A stretch of 64,000 nucleotides of DNA from Thamnaconus septentrionalis (GCA_009823395.1 CM020510.1:8077273-8141272), one strand, 5' to 3'; shown: positions 1 through 19,754, counted from the stretch's first letter. Program-made: numbers and translations. Notes: generated from the sequence alone by a model not told the origin.

Positions 1-4042
<4,042 letters not shown>

Positions 4043-4132
4043 ATTATCTTATCTTATCTTATCTTATCTTATCGTATCTTATCTTATCTTATCTTATCTT
4101 ATCTTATCTTATCTTATCTTATCTTATCTTAT
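4043..4132. repeat. (TTATC)n pentanucleotide array, probable retroposon tail
   Basis: About eighteen TTATC units with one G substitution near 4074. It is preceded by GGGACAAATAAAAGA, an AATAAA-like polyadenylation motif. This arrangement of polyadenylation-like signal plus short tandem tail resembles the 3' end of non-LTR retroposons in fish. The body upstream (roughly 3950-4042) is too diverged for me to name a family. Confidence 0.8.
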
Positions 4133-5744
4133 GATACAGGTCATTGTACAGAGATTTGCCGAATCAAAAACATACCAGCTTGTTGTCTTTCAACGTTTGG
4201 GACGGTGGCTGAATTCACTCGCTGCTGGTACGGTTACAAAGCAGGAAAAAGGTCAGATGGCTGATGTCATTACCCTTCATGTGGAAGATGACAGTGACAG
4301 CTGGCCCCCGGTGGCCTTGATGGGAATCGAGGCGGTGCCGTGCAAGGTGGCGGCGGCTTTTGACTGTTACTACGACACTAGATCACTTTATGATCTGCAT
4401 TATTTAACAGGCCTTCATCTTCCGATGTGTTCAGGTATCAGCTGACGTGAATTAACATACATCTCAGCCTTCGTGTTTGACGCCCTTGACATTGAGCGAA
4501 GGGGGACGGTGCGTCCCGTACCCCTCCACCATCCTCCCGCCCCTTCCGCCCACCCTCACCCCCCTTTGAGGCTGATATTCCCTGCAGCCGACGAGACAAT
4601 GACGCTATCGTCATTTCGCCCACGTGAACGTAAATGTCATTGCTTTTTGCAGTGCCTTCGTGGCTGTGGCTCTCCCGAGTGCACAGTTTATGGACATTTC
4701 CATCTGCAAACAGCCACAATTATCCATTCAGCACTCTTATCGAGCTCAGACAGCGGACGTATCAGCTCATTGTTGGACAATGAGAAGACTGAGAAGCGAG
4801 CGGGTGGACAAAATTGTGACGGACCCCCTTTAACAGAACCCGGCATCTCATCGCTGAGTTGCAATATTGCCTGACGAGGCGAATGCGATTGCCTGAACAC
4901 AAGGGACGGGAGAGGGGATAGGAGGAAGTCGGGGGAGAGAACAATGCAAAAAAAAGCAGCTTTAATATTGTAAGGGATAACAAAAGTGAGCCCCACCGCC
5001 TGGATCTCCCATTGCCTTTTCTTCCCCTTCACCCGTGCTTCGGCTATTTAGAATTGGTAATAAGCCCTTGTGTTCCCTCACAGGTCAGGTGGGAGATAAG
5101 AAGCAAGGTGTTGGCTGTATCAGCAATCTGAGCGTGTTGTTCATTTCGATTCTTATTTTATTCCTGGACAGCCATATTTATCTCTCTGCCACTGCATGAA
5201 TGAATGATTTCTTGTCTCTGTGAAAGCACAATCGCCCGCCCAAACCGTGTGGATACAGCACTCATTTTTTTGGGTCTAATCTCACTCAGATTGGTTTTGT
5301 ATTGAAATTTGCATTGCTTTGCTGGACAATAACGTGTATTTGCACGCGAGTGACGTTCATGGGTTTACACTTTTGCGCAGTTGCCCGAAGACGCAATGAT
5401 AAAGATAGCGAAATGGAAAGGGTTGGGCCGCTACAGGAAGTTTGTTTCTCCGTCACGCTGGGGTTTGGCTCGAGTCAGCAGCCACTGATAAGTGAGTGCA
5501 AACTCTAAGATCGACATCACAGTGTTCATTCAGCCAACACCAACAGACATGGAGACGGCTCTTGGCAGCTCAACAGAGACTTGGGGTGGAAACGAGATAA
5601 GATGAGTGAGCGCGTACAGCCTGAGGCTGTCTGTCCGTGGACTTGCAGTTTTAAAAAAAAACGCCAAACTTTGTTTCACCGTGAACCACAAAGGTGAGAG
5701 ATGCAGCTTCGGGAACGTCCCCAAAGGGCCAACATTGAGTGGTA
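4133..5744. other. Intronic sequence, no gene seen
   Basis: It includes a C/T-rich patch at about 4516-4566, (TGAA)-like short repeats near 5198-5208 and ordinary A+T-rich sequence. No coding signal or recognised repeat family. Confidence 0.55.
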
Positions 5745-6475
5745 GTCACACTATAGCCCCAATTCCACTGGCCAAAAACGTGGTGTTTTTTGCAAATAAT
5801 CGGCATTTGGTGACGGTGGAATCTGCTCACCGAGCCGCGCTGTTGCGCGACAAAACGGGTCAAACAACCCGGCAAGCGACCCGGGTCAAAATCGGCTCCG
5901 ATCGGCTCCGCACCAATCGGCTTGCGATGCAATTGGAACACCCGGGACAACACCGCCTTTTTTACCTGCCGCACGGGGTGACGTTGCCCGTCACGTGCGC
6001 TGAATCATAATATCGCGCCAGTCGCGGCGTATATCAAGTACTGATGCAAAAGTTTTCGATCACGTTCCATCAGCGCTGGATAATTGTTCATTGTCCTCTA
6101 GCTGTTTCGCCCGCTGCTTGTGCACAAAATGGACCAGACGCTGAAACAATCGCTGCACGGCTGGAAGCGGCCGCGGAGGTGCGCGCCGCTTCAAGTCTGG
6201 CGTGAACGACGTCATCGTTCCACTCCAGCCAAAAGTGGCCAACAACTAAGAACACTGGCCACCGCCGGACTCTTGAATTCTGTAGCACTTCATCATGCGA
6301 TCTCAGCGCGATGACGTCAACAGACACGCAGCGGTGAAAGCGGAGGGGGTGCAGCTTCCCGGCGGGGATGACACCCCACTGGGTTTGGTGTGTGGAGACG
6401 GAACTTAATGCCGATTGCTTCCGCAATGTCCCGCGTCCAAAAACAATGGTGACATCCCACTAATTGTAGTGAAAC
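5745..6475. mobile_element. CpG-rich interspersed element, possible DNA-transposon relic (family unknown)
   Basis: This block stands out from its surroundings by CpG density and G+C content. It contains a perfect 10-bp tandem duplication (ATCGGCTCCG twice, 5891-5910), a palindromic CRE TGACGTCA at 6312-6319 and repeated CCGGGTC/ACCCGG words. The wording at its left side (CCCCAATTCCACTGGCC) resembles fish interspersed elements I have seen, but I cannot name the family. No clear terminal inverted repeats were found: a partial likeness between CACTATAG at 5749 and the reverse of TGTAGTG near 6467 is weak. No transposase is readable. Confidence 0.35.
6312..6319. promoter_or_regulatory. Palindromic CRE motif TGACGTCA
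   Basis: A full consensus cAMP-response element lies in the CpG-rich block. Binding by CREB/ATF is known for this motif; use here is not shown. Confidence 0.35.
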
Positions 6476-8639
6476 AGAGGCTTAATAGGATCTTTTCTTG
6501 AATCCCTTCTGCTTTTCTTGAATTCCTTTTGCTTAAGCAACAATCAAATACCAAACTCCATCAACCACAGCATTTTCAGGATTTCATATATTTTTTTTTT
6601 TAAACACAAAACTGGTGAAGGAAATCCGGCTCTTGATCGCTTCCACATGCCCAACACGGCATGGTCACGGCTTCATTGACTCACAGCCTGGCAGTGACCC
6701 ACCACTTGCTCCCTGGCAGGTGGTGTGACTCTGAGATTCCACAAATAGCACTGCTCCTCACTGGCACGGGAGCTGTTGCACAACCCTCCTGACCTTCACC
6801 AGCTTGGCAAGGTCATGAACCATGCCCTTGTTCTGTCAGCATGCAGGAAATTAAACTGGAAACAAAGGCAGGATTTTACGTCTTGTATGTACTCGCCACT
6901 TGCGGACGCTTTGAGTTGTACGACAATATGGGCAAATAATGTAACCACTCATTACCAATAGTCCACTAAATTAGAGTTTACAGCAAATATATTTGGCATT
7001 CCATTGGAGTTTCACCCCTTTGTTATGTGCCATTATATTATTTAGTCTATTATCTCATCCCGGTTGTCACGCATTGGCATTTAGTTGTGCGACATCATGC
7101 ATTATTCAAACAGCGTTCTTTGGCAACCCCTTCTGCATTCCCTTTAGCACCTTGGGGTGTATTTGTGCGGGCACGGACCTGCATGGGTAAGCTTACACAG
7201 TAGGCAATAACACACTGGGTGCATTTCCATTAACCTTGAAATTGTGTATTTTGAAATTGTGAGGTGACACTGTGCCTGACAGAAACACATCAGCTTTGGA
7301 GTAAAACAATGTCCCGTATATCGGAAAGAAATGTTTGTGTTTTTTTTTCTTTGCTCAGAAGAGATGGGATTGTAGGTGTTCGAAAAATATGCTCCCAAAT
7401 GCAGTTAAAAAACATTTTGTTCACATTTACAGTTTGCATGAATTATGACAAAGTGACATGACATGGTAGCCTGTTGATACCTCAGAAAAAAATAATCAGC
7501 ATCAGCAATCAGCATCACCCAGATTAAAAGCAGCAGAAAATGCAGTGGCAATCAAAATCTCCAAGCAAACACGTAGTGGAAGTTGTCACAAATATTACAG
7601 TCACAATAGTGGAAAACTCTGAGACACGCAACCTCTGCAGAAGTGGTGACGGTTTGATGGTGACGAGTGCAGTTGTTGCAGCAGAAATAAACCTTTGAAG
7701 CAACATCATCCACCCACATGCTTCTTGGAAAGACGAGAGGAAAAAGAAAAAAAAAACACAACATGTTTTCTGTCAGGTTCCTTTTTGTGAGGAACATTTT
7801 TTTCCACCCGAGAGGTATTTCATGAGTGATGGGAACGTCACAGCTTGAGCTGCCTGCTTAAAAGTGGCTGCTGGGTCCAACTCCATTCAGGCATCCATCT
7901 CCGCGCCTCCTAGTTGTCTCCCCTTCGCCAAACTACTTGACAATCCCACTGCACCCACCCCTAAATCAATTTCTAAACGCAATTAGTCACTGCATTAGAC
8001 CGTGGGCAGGGAGGGGGAAGGAGGGGGGGGACCTCCATGCAGTACACGGCAGCCTGACAAATGTTTGGCTGCCGCTATTGTTTTTTTCCACATGCGGGAG
8101 CTATTGATCAGAGCGTTTGAGGATATAAAGGCGAATGTCGGGGAGGCGCAGTAGAGATAAGTGCTATTGTTAAAGAAATGTAAAGCGCTTGTCTATTTAA
8201 GGGCGAGGGGTGAAGTGGAGGGTGATAAAAAATGGATTGATAGATGGCGAGAACTTGCGAGAATGAAAGTGTGCGGGGTGTGAAAGCAAAGGGGGCCGAC
8301 ATGTGGCACCTGCTGTGAAATAAAAACAGGTGACCAATAGAGATAAAGAAGAGTGAGGGTGTGGGCGGATAAGGAAAAGGAGCGTGGCGCAGAGTGTGTT
8401 TTTTAGCCCGAGGTTGTATGTGTCAAAAGCAACGACGATGATGCCTTGCAAGGCCGGGGGCTGTCTGGTCTGCCCACTCTGATGTGCCAAAATAAAGAGA
8501 ATGGATGGAGGTGGAAGGTTGGAGACAGGATATGAGCTCAGTGATTGAGTGGGGGGAGGGGGAATGGACGCATGAGCTGATGGGAGTGAAATCAAAGCAG
8601 GACGTTTGGAGAGGAGTGTACCTGTGCTCCCGGTCCTGT
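6476..8639. other. Intronic sequence with a G-run patch
   Basis: No gene is seen. A stretch at 8004-8030 has four or more G-runs (GGGCAGGGAGGGGGAAGGAG and a final run of eight Gs), which could form a G-quadruplex. A small tandem of CAGCATCAGCAAT type lies at about 7497-7516. The rest is unremarkable. Confidence 0.5.
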
Positions 8640-9110
8640 GGTTCTACTTCAAGATCTACAGCTCTTGGACCATTGGTCTCTGGAATAGGTCCTTGGGATC
8701 GTAGCACCTCAGAACATGGCAGCACCCTGAGAAGTTATGGGCTTGGTTATATAGGCTCATAGAATGAGAGGGCTTGAAACCATGGGCCCTTACAACTTAA
8801 CGAACATCGGTTCTTTGGACCATAGTAACTCAGATCTACACAACACACCCTTGAGAAGTGATGGGCTCGCTATAATGGGAGCGAACAGAAGAACATAGGT
8901 CTTAAAGGCTTGAGACCATAGGACCATAGAACTTTGCAGCACATACAGTCCTGGGAGGTTCTTCGGAACATGGAACCCTGGAACTTAGCAAGAAAGATCT
9001 TAGCACCATAGACATTGGATCATAGATTTCTGGGGTTGTGGGGTCTAGGCAGTATAGGACCCTACCTCTTGGCAACATAGGGCCCTAGAAACCGAGGAAC
9101 CCTAGCACTG
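8640..9110. repeat. Degenerate higher-order tandem repeat with CATAG words
   Basis: CATAG occurs eight times by eye between about 8757 and 9085, most often as CCATAG or ACATAG. A longer unit also recurs: the sequence from about 8698 (GTAGCACCTCAGA, then GAGAAGTTATGGGCTTGG) is matched from about 8821 (ATAGTAACTCAGA, then GAGAAGTGATGGGCTCGC). The period is about 123 bp, and a fainter third copy starts near 8922. This is a decayed minisatellite or satellite-like block; no known family was recognised. Confidence 0.7.
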
Positions 9111-9660
9111 TGTAACATTTAAAACCTCAAAGACTGCAACAACAATAAAGCAACATGTTTATTATTCTAAACACAATTCTTAAGTGCGTATCCATGGAGA
9201 GATCACAGAATACTCATTTATCTGCATGAATAATTTCTTTCATAAATGAATCTCATCTCCACAAGGTTCCAAAAAAGATGAGGCGGCACTGTAAACACTG
9301 TTGGTACAGTGTCAGTGCTTATTCAAATGTATGCGTACACAAACACAAACAAGGAAGAAGCCGTTGCATCACACTCTCGCAGTTCACCGTTCCGCCCCGT
9401 CTGTACATATTGTTTAAATCATTTCCTCGCGCCTTATCAAGCCACAGCTCTACGTCTCTGCCGTCTCATCCCGCCTGCCACCCCTTTTTTTCTCTTGTTT
9501 GTGCCACAATCTCATCGCTCCTTGTTGCAATTTCAGCATTTCAATATTTCATCTAATATTTCCACAGCAGAGAGCAACGTCGCTGAATTATTTAGCACGA
9601 CCAGAAATCTAGGGGAATAAAAAAAGAAAAAAAAAACAGATGTACCAAGCACGCTCTCAT

Positions 9661-9683
9661 ACACACACACACACACACACACA
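9661..9683. repeat. (AC)n microsatellite
   Basis: About eleven AC units. Confidence 0.95.
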
Positions 9684-9920
9684 TACTGGTAAACGCTTGA
9701 GATTTATGATTTTGGGTGTAGATTTTTTGCCGGTGAAGAGTGGGCAACGGTCAGTCTTGAACTGTGACCCGGGGAGAAGATGGGTAGATCAATCAGGAGA
9801 AGTGAACCAGCACCTCCACCGCTGTAATCACCACCCACTGCACTGTCCTGGGCCTGATGGATGACGGCTCTCTTAACCCACCTTCCTTTTTCTTGCTCTC
9901 AGCTGCACATCCATACTGCC

Positions 9921-9937
9921 CGCACGCACGCACACTC

Positions 9938-9976
<39 letters not shown>
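9921..9976. repeat. (CA)n microsatellite with CGCA variants
   Basis: It begins as CGCACGCACGCAC and runs into a perfect CA tract of about 17 units. Confidence 0.95.
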
Positions 9977-9977
<1 letters not shown>

Positions 9978-12207
9978 AGTTACCCATAAATCAGGCTGAC
10001 CTGACGTGGTCTGTGGTCACTCTCTGTGCCTGGTATTGTCATGGATATGCAGTGTTATCAATGGGTAGATGGAGGGGTTCCTGCAAGCGAGGTAATTTGT
10101 AGCGCCTCTGTGTGCAACCCGCAGTGGCTCGTGAATGCGTTCCGAGCCTCCCGGAAGCCGTTGCACCAATTGGACGAATGAAATGCGGCCCCTCATATAT
10201 TTTTTGCTCATATTGCACAGGGGTCCAGCCGTGGCTGATTAGACGAATGGGACCAGTAATATGGATGTCTCGCTGCCCTGCCTGGCCCCAATGCTGCTGC
10301 TGCTGCTGTAGCTAATCATTACCCAAGAAAGGGAAGGTTCTCAGTGGGCAAAGTGGGTGAAATGGGAACAGAGAGAGTGAGGGAAAAAAAAGACTTGCAG
10401 TTGAGGACGAGTGAGTTGCAAGGAAATTCTAGATCAATTAAAAAAAAACACACGCACATACATTTGGGTTGTGTAGTTGAAGCAGAGTTTAGAAATTCTG
10501 TTTAAGATCTTCTGAAACATTGCAGAAAACCAGCTACAATCAAGACATCAATGATTAAATACCCTGACGAGCTAACCAGATGAGTTCAAGAGGGCCGAAG
10601 TACTAACCGAGATTGAAATTGTGCCACATGAAGTCTGAGTCATTGGCAAAACCAGAGAGGGGTTTGTTGCACCATGACATCCGTTCAATCAAGTCATAAT
10701 TGCCCAGCTGCAGTAGTAAACAAACACACACTCAGAAAGCAATCAACTGACAAAAATCATACCGATTTTTCTGGTCTTTGTCCTCTATAAGAATCTCTCA
10801 GTTGTTTCTCTCCAAAAGCCAGCCTAGTTAGCCCTCTGTTTACAGACTGCAACCAAAAAATGGTGACTTGCAGCTTGCAGGTAAATCAGTCAGTGTGTTG
10901 TACCTTACGAGCAACAACAAAATGAACAGAACCAAGAGAAATGCCAGTTTGAGCACATTTTCTGACCATTAGAGAAAGCAAAAGATGAGGGTCATCACTG
11001 TGGAGTTTCCTGACCGGCTACAAATGCAAAATCATTGTTAGAGAGGAGCGCTGAAGTAAGTCCTTGCGTTTGAATCGTACATAGTGCATTGTTTTAAATT
11101 TACCAATTTTTTATTTCAAAATCTAACAAGAGAAGCCTTTCTCATCTGGACCCAGAGCAGCCGAGCACTGCCTCATTGTGTTAGCGCAGCGACTGATGCC
11201 TCACTATTGACTCACCGCAACTTGATTCGGTGTCTGGCTGCTTGTGTGCGCGCGCGCCCGCGTGCACGTCCGGTCTCTTCCGAGGCAGCTGATCAACTCT
11301 CTGTGGAGCCGAGTTGAAGCTCAGCCGCAATCGATACTCGGCCTCGAACACCCTTCAATATGCTGGCCGGCAGTCTGAGGCGCGGCCCTCCTCTGTTCTC
11401 CTGCAGCCTGCACTACAGGTCGCTCTCGTAAAAAAAAAAAAGAAGCAACCGAGAGCCATAATAAACTTTATCATCCGCGCGGCTTCATTGACGGCCTCTC
11501 CCTTCATTCATTTCTTTCTCTCTTTTCCCTTTATTTCCTCCCTCCCCCCTTTCTCTCGCCGCATTATTTTACCTAGCACCCTCTCTGCCTCCCTCCCCCG
11601 CCTCACCCCCATACCTACCTATTACTGATGAGTCGATTTCACGACTCAGTGATGCGGACAGGGTACAGTAGAATATGCGGCGCTCGCGCGCGCGAGAGAG
11701 GGTGAATAACAATAACTGCTGTCCGTGCCTCATAAGAGAAACTATAATTACATGGCGCTGGCACAGAGATCACATGCCTCATAAAGGCGTAAAATGGTCG
11801 TTCCTGCCGGAAAAAAAAGCTCTCCGTTGTTGCGGCTGGTTCGGGCTAATTATGTTACAACACTGGCGAAGAGGGCAATGACTCCCTTTTTATTTCTCTC
11901 TTGTCGACAGCGCGGGCGATCAAGCCCAGGCCTGTGTTTGATTGTGCTTTTATTTTATTTGTGAAAGCAGCAGTGGCGGCTGTTTGAATCATCCCCCTTT
12001 GTTTTTCTCTCTCCGTGCTTGTGCGTGCGCGGCTTTTAGAGACACTCGAGGCGATCCTTGCAAACGCTGCCCCCTGCTTCTAATCAAACACACGCGAGGA
12101 GGTTCGGAGTGCGCACATTCAGATGCGCGCTGCTCTTATGTGCTGCGATGGATCGATACTTGGGTCTGATATCGATGCGGCTGCACCGCTGAGCGGGATA
12201 TTGGCTG

Positions 12208-12231
12208 ACACACACACACACACACACACAC
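12208..12231. repeat. (CA)n microsatellite
   Basis: About twelve CA units. Confidence 0.95.
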
Positions 12232-13892
12232 GGGCAGGCATGCACTCATCCCAGTTTGAGCCGAGTTCAAGGATTACTAGCGTGTGAGAAAGGGAAAGCT
12301 GGAAATTTGTCAATTTGCCGCTTGTTTTTCCAAGAAATGTAGTTCTAGAAGTGTAACAACATTAACAGCTGCAAAACTCGTCTGCCCTTTTTCACGGAAA
12401 CAAATTATTTGTCTCTGAGTTATATGCATAAAAGGAGAAAAAAAACAACTGGTGGATATATATCAGTTTGGGTGGGGATGCTGCTAGTTTAACAGCGGCT
12501 CATTTCTCTGCTTTTCGAGACAAAGCAATTTCAACACACCCCAGCTACACTCTGGTTTCCAGCTCTGATGTCTGATGTTCAGAGTGGAGCTGCTGCTGCG
12601 GTGACGGCGTCTCTCTTCTGTTGGCGGCTGCGTGTTTTCCGATACGGAACGACGGCATTTGAGCCGACTGGATGCTCATTGAGTCTTTTGTACTTTAAAA
12701 ATCACCTCACAGTCAGTCAGACGTTGCTGCTGCGTTTGATTGGCTGCCAGTCAGTGCCAACCAACACGTACCCAGCGGTAACAGGCCAGAGAACTCCCCC
12801 CACCCCTCTACCACCAACCCCACTAACCCCTAAATAAAAGATCTGATTGGTAGAATCGATCGGACGACGCTGGGGTTCAGTTTTCTCTTCACCTTTCGCC
12901 GTCCTGTTGTTGTCCGCTTTGCCGGCTTTTAGTGTAACACCGGGTCGCGTCGTGTGTCGTGTGCGACTTGATCCCAGATCGATGGTTGGACAACTCGGGT
13001 CGACCTTGCTTGCCGGTGAGGTCTTCTGCCTTGTCTCAGTTGTCGCTGGGTGAAAGGCGAAGGTCGTAACAAGCACAAAGTCATCTTTAGAGTGTCTGAG
13101 ACAGTGTGTGATTTCATTTCATGTGTGAGTTTTGATTTAATATTGACTCTTAGATTATAGTCTGGTTAAATTAAGCCCGAGTGTTAAATCTGTGGCTACA
13201 AACAGTATAGACTATTGAATCAGAATTTGCATACATATTGCCATGTAATTAAGTTGACCCATGGTTTTGCCCGTTGTTATGATTGCCATAATTCCCTTTT
13301 AATTGTCTGCATAGTCAACTCTGTCAAATCTCTATCAGATCAGTCCGAGGAGCCTCACTCTGGCCATCAGCACTGTATGTTCAAGGATTTGTTTATTTAT
13401 CACAAGTCCCAACAAACATCTTCCAACACACTTATCGCATGTTTTCCTGATTCCATCCATTCCTCCATAATCAACAGATTGTTTGTTTGGCATTTGTTTA
13501 GTCATGCGGTTGAAATGACAAATTTCCACTTGCACTCCAATCACCCAATCCTTAATTTAAATCCAACTCTCTCACAATCTGGGTTACAGGATTCTTAAGA
13601 TGGAGCAGATACTTTTTCAAAAAATGAGCCACTGACTTGTATCAATAGAAATATTTTATTGGTTAATTGTCGGCTGGTCGCTGGAGGTGCTCCGTCTTTA
13701 TCCCTGCTGCATGCTGTTCTTCTTTTTATTGCAGTTTTCCCCTCCAACCTTTTCCAAAATGCTAGTTTGACCTGTTATTCTCTCACCTTTTTCTCTCTCC
13801 TATCATTCTTTATTTATTTCACCATTACTGTTCCTTCCCTGCAACTGTGACCTTCTCTTTTTCCCACCATCACTTCACACCCCCCTCTGGAT

Positions 13893-13895
<3 letters not shown>
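12232..13895. other. Intronic sequence, one weak exon-1 candidate
   Basis: No supported gene. A short Met-initiated frame at 12982-13015 ends at a phase-1 donor (GCCG|GTGAGG). It is treated only as a finding because it has no signal peptide downstream of an ATG. The rest is A+T-rich sequence without recognised repeats. Confidence 0.5.

Positions 13896-13935
<40 letters not shown>
13896..13935. repeat. (TG)n microsatellite
   Basis: About nineteen TG units. It is the first of three CA/TG arrays within 500 bp, the other two being in opposite orientation. Confidence 0.95.
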
Positions 13936-14087
13936 TCCCATAGGGCTTAAGTAAAGTTTTTGTGACATTTTAAGACGGATATGTGTCTTGACTTTAGATT
14001 ATTGCTCCACAAAACTGCTTCTCCTGCATGTGCAGTGCAGTCAAGCAGCTGCCCTGGCGGAGGACTTGGACCCCTCACTACCTCTCA

Positions 14088-14088
<1 letters not shown>

Positions 14089-14119
<31 letters not shown>
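14089..14119. repeat. (CA)n microsatellite
   Basis: About fifteen CA units. Confidence 0.95.
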
Positions 14120-14123
<4 letters not shown>

Positions 14124-14327
14124 ACATCTCTATGTTTTTACAAATCCTTCATTGTGTTGACACTCACTCCCGTGCACACACTCAGTAGCCCAGGAAGCTC
14201 TGAACTTAAGTCAACACATAGAGCAGAGTTTGTCCAGGCGAGGCTCCCTCAGGTCCGGCATGAAGGAGCTGATTTAAGTGCAAGTGCAGGAGACCCGGGG
14301 ACACAGAACATACCTTCATGCACGCAT

Positions 14328-14328
<1 letters not shown>

Positions 14329-14368
<40 letters not shown>
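14329..14368. repeat. (CA)n microsatellite
   Basis: About eighteen CA units ending in CATACACG. Confidence 0.95.
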
Positions 14369-14370
<2 letters not shown>

Positions 14371-14859
14371 CACTCGTGCACACATGCAGAAAAAAAATGG
14401 GAAATGGCTGAGGAGTGGGAGACAAAGCAAAGCCATGACCGAGTTTCTCCTCGAACAGGATCCATCCAACAGCAGGGGCTAAACTTTTTTTTTTTCCTTT
14501 TTTTTATGGATCATCACATTTGCAGTCATTAGGGGGCCGTCGAAGCTGTCTCTCGCTCGGGGGGCCGCAAACACGGAGTGACGTGCCGCCGTCAGTGTTT
14601 TCTCCCACTTCTCCGCCATATAATCTCTGCTGCCTGCTGCCTTTTAATAGGCTGACGGGAGACAAATAATTGTTTTGAAAGGAGATGAGCTCTGTCCTAA
14701 TTCAATCTTCTCGCCACCTAAATCCCCACTCAAACACACTAATGCACATTAATGAGATTTCATAGCTCTTATTGGGAGACAATGGCTGTGCAGGATTTTT
14801 TTGTACGCTGTGCATTTTGTTAGTACGGTTAAATTTATATCAGATGTAGCGTGTGCATG

Positions 14860-14863
<4 letters not shown>
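14369..14863. other. Intronic sequence, possible conserved non-coding stretch
   Basis: A T-run lies at about 14485-14507. The part from 14690 to 14780 is rich in ATTA and TAAT words (TCCTAATTC, ACTAATGCACATTAATGAG), the style often seen in vertebrate conserved non-coding elements. Conservation cannot be judged from one sequence. Confidence 0.35.
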
Positions 14864-14919
<56 letters not shown>

Positions 14920-14920
14920 T
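14864..14920. repeat. (TG)n microsatellite with a GCGCGCG interruption
   Basis: TG units over about 57 bp, interrupted near 14903 by GCGCGCG. Purine and pyrimidine alternate throughout. Confidence 0.95.
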
Positions 14921-18502
<3,582 letters not shown>

Positions 18503-18630
18503 TGACATGTTCTATCTTTATCAGACGATGTCAAGCCTGTACCAAACAAGGAAGCGTTGATATAAACCATGATGTGTTTCACGGCCAATCAGACACCTGT
18601 GGAAATGGCTCTGCAAGATAGAACATGTCA
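18503..18630. repeat. 16-bp perfect inverted repeat with 96-bp spacer
   Basis: The left arm TGACATGTTCTATCTT (18503-18518) is the exact reverse complement of the right arm AAGATAGAACATGTCA (18615-18630). The spacer shows no further obvious pairing. It could be the terminal repeats of a tiny MITE or simply a fold-back. No clear target-site duplication borders it. Confidence 0.85.
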
Positions 18631-19627
18631 TGCAAGTTAATATAATTCCTGCACGTAGCAGGAGAATAGATGCAAATATATCAGAACACGTGTAGAAAGA
18701 CAAGAAGTGGCGCTGCTCTGGTTAGCGCACGTTCGTCCACTGCTGCCTGGGTAGTAGAGTGGCATGAACAAAACATTTGACATCAAGCAACAAGGACGAG
18801 CAAGAAAAACAACAAAACAAAACTGTTTTTACTGCACGTCCTGATGCACATAACAACACGCGCTGATGGTTAAGACTTACAAATACTAAGTAAATACAAA
18901 ACTAACAGAGTTGTTGCTCTGCACATGAAAAATAATCCCACATTTGCATTTTAAACTCAAAATAAAAAGGCCTGCTGTTCAGGCTTTATTCAGTTGACCA
19001 GGCTTGGATGCCGTCAATCCTGCTTTCCCATCCTTTACCATCATCAAGACCTTGGACACATATAAGAGCACATTTCCCGGAATAGTTGCACAACTCAGGA
19101 GTGAGTCATACATGTGAACTGACAATGAAGTTGAGTCATTTCTGATTTTTTTTCTACAAAAAAATTCAGGAAATGTAAGCAAATGCATCTTGTCCTCAGT
19201 GTGGAGGTTCAACCTTGTGACACAACTGGAACCTCCAGCACTTTTTAGACACTGCATTCTTTTTTATCTGCTGCTGCTTTGGGAGAGAAGTGTTGCACAC
19301 CAAAGAGGTTGTCAAACAACAAAAACAACAACAAAGCAACTGTTCTTGAAATATTTTACCATGGATTTTTATTTTCTGTGGATGAGAGGCCAAACCTCAC
19401 CGGAAAGAGCTTTCTGGCCTTTCCCCACACTACTGTACATGTGGACGAGGCCTTGTTGTGTGTTGTGTATTGCGTGTCAGCTGATCAAAAACTAGATTTA
19501 CATTTTCGATTGGAGGAAATTTGTTGCTGCGAGCAAAGATCATGATCCTCTGACCGTCAGTCGGTGACAACAATCCATGCAGTCAACCCTGCAACCCATC
19601 TGATAAAGATTCTTTCATTAAAGGGAT

Positions 19628-19630
<3 letters not shown>

Positions 19631-19666
<36 letters not shown>
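19631..19666. repeat. (TG)n microsatellite
   Basis: About eighteen TG units. Confidence 0.95.
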
Positions 19667-19667
<1 letters not shown>

Positions 19668-19754
19668 AGCCCAAAGAGCAGAGGTTTCTGTGTAGCACAG
19701 CAGGGCGCCAAAAGCAAAGCGCGCAGATTGCTCACAGCACGCACACTTGTTTAA

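Larger units (their letters stand above)
9111..12207. other. Intronic sequence with CA arrays and CpG patches
   Basis: No gene is seen. It holds two CA arrays (listed separately), A-runs near 9621-9637 and 10384-10450, and a GCTGCTGCTGCTGCTG run at about 10292-10309. Two CpG-rich patches occur at 11248-11285 and 11676-11700. The second contains the perfect palindrome CTCGCGCGCGCGAG at 11683-11696. A small hairpin TGAGTCG-ATTTCA-CGACTCA sits at 11629-11648. Confidence 0.55.

Noticed and set aside
18700..18760. Possible tRNA-derived SINE head (GGCGCTGCTCTGGTTAGCGC)
   Set aside because: No B box at the right distance and no tail.
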